Assembly (NCBI RefSeq): GCF_016722785.1
Contig: NZ_JAEQNE010000009.1
Span: forward strand, 124,001 to 188,000
Length of the DNA stretch: 64,000 bases
Reading direction: 5' to 3'
Origin: Ramlibacter monticola
Lineage (GTDB): Bacteria > Pseudomonadota > Gammaproteobacteria > Burkholderiales > Burkholderiaceae_C
Shown here: positions 58,361 through 64,000 of the stretch, piece after piece
Position numbering within the stretch: the first letter of the stretch is position 1
How the letters are laid out: each line of letters starts with the position of its first letter
Translations under genes and position numbers: made by a program
Notes under the pieces: model-generated
Databases searched by the model: none
What the model was told of the DNA's origin: nothing
What the model saw: only the letters and a program-made list of their open reading frames with translations

Positions 58361-59587
58361 TCAGCGCGGGTTGATCACGCGATCGCCGATCGCCACCGTG
58401 TCGTTGATCTCCAGCACCAGCGCATACGACAGGTGCTCGAAGGCGCGGAACACCATCAGGAACCCGCTGCGCTCGTCGGGCAGCTTGAGGTTGGCGCGCT
58501 CGCGCGGCTCGGAGCGGTCCAGCACCATGCGGCCGGCCTTCAGGATCGACAGCACGTGGCCGTTCTCCAGGCCTTCGGCCGTTCCGCGATTGAGCACCAC
58601 GACTTGGTTCTGGCCGACCATGGCAACGGCGTCGCCGTAGACGGAAATGATGCTGCCGTCGACCGGCAGCGTCGGCGCCCGCGGCACGTAGGTGCTGAAG
58701 ACCCGCGGCGGTTCCGGCAGCAGGCGGTCGCCCACGCGCATTTCTTCCTTCGCGCGGGTGATGTCGACCGTGGCCGGGACGATGGTGGGGACCAGCTTGC
58801 CGTTCGTCGCCTGGACCGGTTGCACCGACTCGCTGCGCACCAGTTCGGCGCTGCCCAGGTAGGCGGCCTGGTAGCCCAGCACCTGGCCGGTGACGGGGTC
58901 GTTCAGGGGCACGGCGTTGCGGAAGACCCGGAAGGCTTCGACCCGGCGCGGATCGTTCTCGACCATCGGCGTGCCGGCGCGGCCGCGCACGTAGGCGCGG
59001 TCGCCTTCGGTGATCAGGACGCGGTCTTCCGGGGCCGACACGATGCGCGGCGCGCGGTCGAGCAGGCCGGCGTCCTCCACCAGGATCGCCTCGTTCAGGA
59101 AGGGCTCGATCAGGTGCGGCGGCAGGGTCGGGATGGCCGTGTCCGGCAGCCCGTTCATGCGCACGCGGGGGGACACCCGCACGGTTTCGTCCACCGGCGG
59201 CATGCCCGAGGGCGGCACGCCCGCGCGCAGTCGCGCCCTTCCGTCGACCTTTTCCAGGTACAGGGTCTGGCCCGGGTAGATCCGGTGGGGGTTATGGATC
59301 TCGTCCATGTTCATCCCCCACAGCTCCGGCCAGCGCCACGGCGAGCGCAGGAACAGCCCGGAGATGCGCCACAGCGTGTCGCCGCGCTTGACCGTATAGG
59401 AATCCGGCGCGTCGGGCGCCAGCTCCGACAAGGGGACGCCAGCGGCGGCGACCTGCTCGGCCGTGGAACGCTGGGACGGGGTGATGGGGAAGTTCTGCGC
59501 TACCGTCGTGGAGGCCAGGCCGGCACCCAGGAGAAGCGCGGCACAAACCGCGATACTGCGGGTGGCCAGGCGCTTGGAAGAAGCCAT
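58361..59587 (-). CDS. LysM peptidoglycan-binding domain protein
   Basis: A 408-residue exported protein. It has a signal peptide (SIAVCAALLLGAGLASTTVA, cleavage before QNFP). One LysM domain follows at about 60-115 (DSYTVKRGDTLWRISGLFLR...HNPHRIYPGQTLYLE), and then a long beta-rich domain of about 290 residues without a recognised catalytic motif. It should bind septal or lateral peptidoglycan. The start at 59587 is chosen because it gives a normal signal peptide; upstream in-frame sequence is not conserved-looking. It is divergent from def and heads the lysM-dprA-smg operon, a common arrangement in betaproteobacteria. Confidence 0.88.
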   Translation of the reverse strand: MASSKRLATRSIAVCAALLLGAGLASTTVAQNFPITPSQRSTAEQVAAAGVPLSELAPDAPDSYTVKRGDTLWRISGLFLRSPWRWPELWGMNMDEIHNPHRIYPGQTLYLEKVDGRARLRAGVPPSGMPPVDETVRVSPRVRMNGLPDTAIPTLPPHLIEPFLNEAILVEDAGLLDRAPRIVSAPEDRVLITEGDRAYVRGRAGTPMVENDPRRVEAFRVFRNAVPLNDPVTGQVLGYQAAYLGSAELVRSESVQPVQATNGKLVPTIVPATVDITRAKEEMRVGDRLLPEPPRVFSTYVPRAPTLPVDGSIISVYGDAVAMVGQNQVVVLNRGTAEGLENGHVLSILKAGRMVLDRSEPRERANLKLPDERSGFLMVFRAFEHLSYALVLEINDTVAIGDRVINPR

Positions 59588-59722
59588 CTGTGATGAGTCC
59601 GCTCTTGACAAGTTGCTGCCGATTCTGGGCCCAAGTCCTTGATCGGGCAATGAATATTCCGTTTGTCGCCGTCGGGCGGCAGCAAAAGTGGCGAAAATAA
59701 GCGACAACCCCATCTGTTCCCC

Positions 59723-60235
59723 ATGGCCGTCCTGTCCATCCTGACCTATCCCGATCCCCGCCTGCACACCGTCGCCAAGCCGGTGCAGGCTGTCGACGCC
59801 CGCATCCGGGGCCTGATCGCCGACATGCTGGAGACGATGTACGACGCCAACGGCATCGGTCTGGCCGCCACCCAGGTGGATGTGCACGAGCGCCTGGTCG
59901 TGATCGATGTGTCGGAAGAACGCAACGAACCCCTGGTGCTGATCAACCCGGAGATCGTCTGGGCCAGCGAGGAAAAGCAGGTCGGCGACGAAGGCTGCCT
60001 GTCGGTGCCGGGCATCTACGACGGCGTGGAGCGGTCCCGGTCGATCAAGGTGCGGGCGCTGGACGGCGAGGGCCAGGCGCGGGAGATCAGCGCCGAGGGC
60101 ATCCTGGCGGTCTGCATCCAGCACGAGATGGACCACCTGATGGGCAAGGTGTTCGTCGAATACCTCTCCCCGCTGAAGAGGAATCGGATCAAGACCAAGA
60201 TGCTGAAGGCCCGCCGCGATCCCGAGCGGGTCTGA
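59723..60235 (+). CDS. def: Peptide deformylase
   Basis: A 170-residue metalloenzyme. The three family motifs are complete: GIGLAATQ (44-51), EGCLS (Cys92 ligand) and HEMDH (His134, Glu135, His138). It removes the formyl group from the N-terminal methionine of new proteins. The start at 59723 gives the usual [13 protein letters not shown] beginning. The gene lies directly upstream of a lipoprotein gene and fmt, and is divergent from the lysM-dprA operon, as in many relatives. Confidence 0.97.
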   Translation: MAVLSILTYPDPRLHTVAKPVQAVDARIRGLIADMLETMYDANGIGLAATQVDVHERLVVIDVSEERNEPLVLINPEIVWASEEKQVGDEGCLSVPGIYDGVERSRSIKVRALDGEGQAREISAEGILAVCIQHEMDHLMGKVFVEYLSPLKRNRIKTKMLKARRDPERV

Positions 60236-60248
60236 AGAGGAGGCTCGC

Positions 60249-60731
60249 ATGCGTGCGTACGTCTTGGCTGCCGCCGCGGTGCTCGGCGGCTGCGCCCATC
60301 CCTGGAACACCATGAACATCCCGCCGGGCACCCCGCACGACGAGGTGATCGCCCGCGCCGGCCCGCCGATCCGCGAGTTGCCGCTGCCCGGCGGCGGCCA
60401 ACGCATGCAGTACACGCTGCAGCCCCTGGGCCGCTATGCCTTCATGGTGGATCTCGATCCCTCCGGCCGCGTGGTGCAGACCCGCCAGGTGCTGACCCCG
60501 TCCGAATTCAACCGGATCCAGCCTGGCTGGACCCGCGATGACGTGCTGCGCGAGTTCGGCCCGCCGGCCGAACTCACCCGCGTCACCAGTTTCTACGGCG
60601 ACGTGATGACCTATCGCTGGGCCGAGGGCAACAACCCCATGTTCTATTTCGTCTACGTCGATCCGAACGGTATCGTGCAGCGCTCGCACCAGGGCATGGA
60701 ATTCATCAACTCCCCGGCCGATCGCAAGTAG
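60249..60731 (+). CDS. Putative outer-membrane lipoprotein, BamE/SmpA-like repeats
   Basis: A 160-residue lipoprotein: a short signal with lipobox VLGGC (Cys15), then two tandem copies of an alpha/beta unit (IPPGTPHDEVIARAGPP and IQPGWTRDDVLREFGPPAEL). Each begins with a G-x-T-x-D/E-E-V pattern that resembles the SmpA/BamE fold. It has a GGAGG ribosome-binding site 8 nt upstream and lies between def and fmt with no gap to the latter (TAG-ATG), so it is part of that operon. Role unknown; BamE-like proteins help outer-membrane assembly. The family is common in Burkholderiales at this position as far as I recall. Confidence 0.75.
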   Translation: MRAYVLAAAAVLGGCAHPWNTMNIPPGTPHDEVIARAGPPIRELPLPGGGQRMQYTLQPLGRYAFMVDLDPSGRVVQTRQVLTPSEFNRIQPGWTRDDVLREFGPPAELTRVTSFYGDVMTYRWAEGNNPMFYFVYVDPNGIVQRSHQGMEFINSPADRK

Positions 60732-61691
60732 ATGCGGGTGATCTTCGCTGGCACCCCGGAATTCGCCCGGGTCGCACTGGAACGCCTGCACGCCGCGGGT
60801 TTCGTCATTCCCCTGGTGCTCACGCAGCCGGACCGGCCGGCCGGCCGCGGCATGAAGCTGCAGCCTTCGCCGGTGAAGCAGTTCGCCCTGGAGCACGGCA
60901 TCGCCGTGGCCCAGCCGCGCAGCCTGCGCCTCGATGGCAAGTACCCGGAGGACGCCGCCGCCGCCCGGGCCGCCCTGCTGGAGGCCGGCGCCGACGTGAT
61001 GGTGGTCGCCGCCTATGGTCTGATCCTGCCGCAATGGGTGCTCGACCTGCCGCGCCTGGGCTGCCTCAACATCCATGCCTCCCTGCTGCCGCGGTGGCGC
61101 GGCGCCGCGCCGATCCACCGGGCGATCGAAGCGGGTGATGCCGAGACCGGCGTCACCATCATGCAGATGGACGCGGGACTCGACACCGGCGACATGCTGG
61201 TGGACGAGCGCATCGCCATCGCGCCCGAGGACACCACCGCCACGCTCCACGACAAGGTGGCAGCGCTGGGCGGCCGGCTGATCGTGGAAGCGCTGGAACT
61301 CGCCGCCTGCGGCGGGCTGAAGCCCGTGAAGCAGCCGGCCGAAGGCGTGACCTACGCCCACAAGATCGAGAAGGCCGAGGCGGCGATCGACTGGAGCCAG
61401 CCGGCCGAGGCGCTCGCGCGCCGGATCCGGGCCTTCGACCCCTTCCCCGGCGCCACCGCGCAGGTCGGGGGGGAGACCGTGAAGTTCTGGAAGGCGCGCG
61501 CGCTGCCCGGTCGCGGCAGCGTGGAGCCCGGGACGATCGTCTCGGTGGACGCGGCCGGCATCGGCGTGGCCTGCGGCGACGAGGGCCGGCTCGAAGTCAC
61601 CGAACTACAGCGCGCCGGCGGCAGGCGCCTGCCCGCTTCCGAGTTCCTGCGCGGCTTCCCGCTGCAGGCCGGCCAGCGCTTCGAGGCCTGA
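60732..61691 (+). CDS. fmt: Methionyl-tRNA formyltransferase
   Basis: A 319-residue cytoplasmic enzyme. The catalytic domain contains [33 protein letters not shown] and [20 protein letters not shown], which holds the active-site His and the N-10-formyltetrahydrofolate loop (SLLPRWRG). Asp/Gln-containing [17 protein letters not shown] follows, and then a C-terminal OB-like domain. It formylates initiator tRNA. The start directly follows the preceding stop; the stop overlaps the azlC start (TGATG). Confidence 0.97.
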   Translation: MRVIFAGTPEFARVALERLHAAGFVIPLVLTQPDRPAGRGMKLQPSPVKQFALEHGIAVAQPRSLRLDGKYPEDAAAARAALLEAGADVMVVAAYGLILPQWVLDLPRLGCLNIHASLLPRWRGAAPIHRAIEAGDAETGVTIMQMDAGLDTGDMLVDERIAIAPEDTTATLHDKVAALGGRLIVEALELAACGGLKPVKQPAEGVTYAHKIEKAEAAIDWSQPAEALARRIRAFDPFPGATAQVGGETVKFWKARALPGRGSVEPGTIVSVDAAGIGVACGDEGRLEVTELQRAGGRRLPASEFLRGFPLQAGQRFEA

Positions 61692-62428
61692 TGTTCTTCC
61701 TGCGCGCCATCCGCAGTCATCCCGAGTTCCGCAGTGGCATGCGGGCCACCGCGCCGGTGGCGCCGGGGCTGGCCGCCTGGGGGCTCATGACCGGCGTGGC
61801 CATGGTCAAGTCCGGCATGAGCGTTGCCGAGGCGGTGGCGATGACGCTGTTCGTGTATGCGGGCAGCTCGCAGCTCGCGGCGATCCCGCTGATCGTCGCC
61901 GGCGCGCCCTTCTGGGTGATCTGGATGACGGGCTTCTGCGTCAACCTGCGCTTCGTGGTGTTCAGCCTGCACCTGCGCAACTACCTGATGCACCTGCCAC
62001 GCTGGCGCCGTCTCGTGAACGGCTTCCTCACGGCGGACCTGAGCTACGCCCTGTTCACGAACCGCTTTCCGGAGCCGGCGACGGACGACCAAGGGCGGCT
62101 GGCGCAGGAGTCCTATCTGGCGGGCAACTACTTCCTGACCTGGCTGTCGTGGAACGTCGCCAGCCTGCTCGGGATCGCCCTGGGCAACTGGATCCCGAGC
62201 GCCTGGGGGCTCGGCTTCGCCGGGGTGCTGTGCCTGCTGGGCGTGCTCTGCTCGCTGGCCAACACGCGGCTGCGCCTGCTGGCCGCCGTTCTCTCCGGCC
62301 TGGTCGCGGTCGTCGCGTATGCGCTGCCGCTCAAGCTGAACATCGTGGCCGCGATCGTGGTGGCGGTGCTCGCCTGCTTCTGGCTCGACGGCCGGCGCCC
62401 GGCGCCGCCGCGGGAGAAACTGGCATGA
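61691..62428 (+). CDS. azlC: AzlC family branched-chain amino acid exporter, large subunit
   Basis: A 245-residue membrane protein with about six hydrophobic segments. It shows the AzlC core pattern (VFVYAGSSQLAAIPLIVAG and FVVFSLHLRNYLMHLPRWRRL). With the small AzlD partner it forms an exporter of branched-chain amino acids or related compounds (BrnFE/YgaZH type). Start overlaps the fmt stop (TGATG) and the stop overlaps azlD (ATGA), so translation is coupled to fmt, which is an unusual neighbour for it. Confidence 0.9.
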   Translation: MFFLRAIRSHPEFRSGMRATAPVAPGLAAWGLMTGVAMVKSGMSVAEAVAMTLFVYAGSSQLAAIPLIVAGAPFWVIWMTGFCVNLRFVVFSLHLRNYLMHLPRWRRLVNGFLTADLSYALFTNRFPEPATDDQGRLAQESYLAGNYFLTWLSWNVASLLGIALGNWIPSAWGLGFAGVLCLLGVLCSLANTRLRLLAAVLSGLVAVVAYALPLKLNIVAAIVVAVLACFWLDGRRPAPPREKLA

Positions 62429-62763
62429 GGGGCGCCACCGACCTGTGGACGCTGTTCGTGATCGCCGGGCTGGCCGGCGTCACGGTGCTGGCGCGCTGCT
62501 TCTTCTTCATCCTCGACCGGCCCTGGACGCTGCCGCCCTGGGCCCACCGCGCGCTCTACTACGCGCCGGTGGCGGCGCTGGCCGGCGTGGTCCTGCCGGA
62601 GGTCGTCATGACCAACGGGCACGTGGTGCCCGACTGGCAGGACGCGCGGCTGTTCGGAGCGGCGGTCGGGGCGGCGCTCTACTTCTGGCGGCGCAGCGTG
62701 TTGCTGACGCTGCTGGCGGGCATGGCGGTGTACCTCCCGCTGCACCTGATGCTCGGCTGGTGA
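62425..62763 (+). CDS. azlD: AzlD family exporter, small subunit
   Basis: A 112-residue membrane protein with about four hydrophobic segments (DLWTLFVIAGLAGVTVLARC, YYAPVAALAGVVLPEVV). A conserved Arg-Cys-Phe near the first helix is typical of AzlD/BrnE. It works with AzlC. Its ATG overlaps the AzlC stop by 4 bp. Nothing unusual. Confidence 0.88.
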   Translation: MRGATDLWTLFVIAGLAGVTVLARCFFFILDRPWTLPPWAHRALYYAPVAALAGVVLPEVVMTNGHVVPDWQDARLFGAAVGAALYFWRRSVLLTLLAGMAVYLPLHLMLGW

Positions 62764-62828
62764 CGCCTGCGCGGATGGCGCCGCGTGATCCGAGTAGGGT
62801 CGGTCAGCTCCCCGTTCGCCAGCCTTCC

Positions 62829-62834
62829 TAGAAT
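62829..62834 (+). promoter_or_regulatory. Candidate -10 box of pgk
   Basis: TAGAAT in CCTAGAATG lies 34 nt before the pgk start. It is the third copy in this window of the CCTAGAATG string. The -35 region is not obvious. Confidence 0.4.
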
Positions 62835-62867
62835 GACGGGTTTCCCCTCATTCGAAAAAGACCCGCC

Positions 62868-64000
<1,133 letters not shown>

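Overview
The window is a continuous, GC-rich piece of bacterial chromosome. Its gene families and gene order point to a betaproteobacterium of the order Burkholderiales, probably a Comamonadaceae relative of the Ramlibacter/Variovorax type. That placement is inferred from families (DUF3717, DUF1631, TfpX/TfpZ, fused indolepyruvate oxidoreductase, YaeQ) and from codon use; no search was run.

Region 1 (1-10751) is a surface-polysaccharide locus. It holds a cut-off family 2 glycosyltransferase, an O-antigen ABC exporter (Wzm/Wzt, the latter with a C-terminal sugar-binding domain), and a Kdo-transferase-like protein that could cap the chain. On the opposite strand is an operon of GT9, methyltransferase and a GT2-GT4 fusion. 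A second GT9 gene follows with a PglL/TfpO-like oligosaccharyltransferase. Region 2 (10748-12960) contains a small unknown protein and an AT-richer stretch with an acyltransferase that looks acquired; it ends at moaC, beside a short inverted moaC-like relic.

Region 3 (12961-25024) is mixed housekeeping: moaC, a TfpX/TfpZ pilin accessory protein, an M48 protease, a small holin-like membrane protein, a TerC-family metal exporter under an apparent yybP-ykoY manganese riboswitch, DUF proteins, yaeQ, purB, a glutathione S-transferase, a glutathione peroxidase, a ferritin-like protein, rfaE2 and a sulfatase-type membrane enzyme. Region 4 (25072-41421) carries a tripartite RND efflux operon, glnE and yhdP (divergent, 24 bp apart), a nitrilase-family amidase and a two-component pair.

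Region 5 (41431-56403) has mltA and a tiny membrane protein between two long palindromic elements. It continues with an Lrp-type regulator divergent from a fused indolepyruvate ferredoxin oxidoreductase, yajC-secD-secF, a DUF1631 protein with a collagen-like linker, and a decaheme OmcA/MtrC-type surface cytochrome. Region 6 (56648-64000) is the classical lysM-dprA-smg / def-lipoprotein-fmt arrangement, then azlCD and the start of pgk, which runs off the end.

The most notable non-gene features are four. There is a manganese riboswitch with an almost perfect alternative helix. A repeat spans exactly from one gene's stop codon to the next gene's Shine-Dalgarno, in two places. Two hairpin elements flank mltA. 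Two divergent gene pairs have start codons that overlap in the tetranucleotide CATG. No tRNA, rRNA, CRISPR array or complete insertion sequence was seen.
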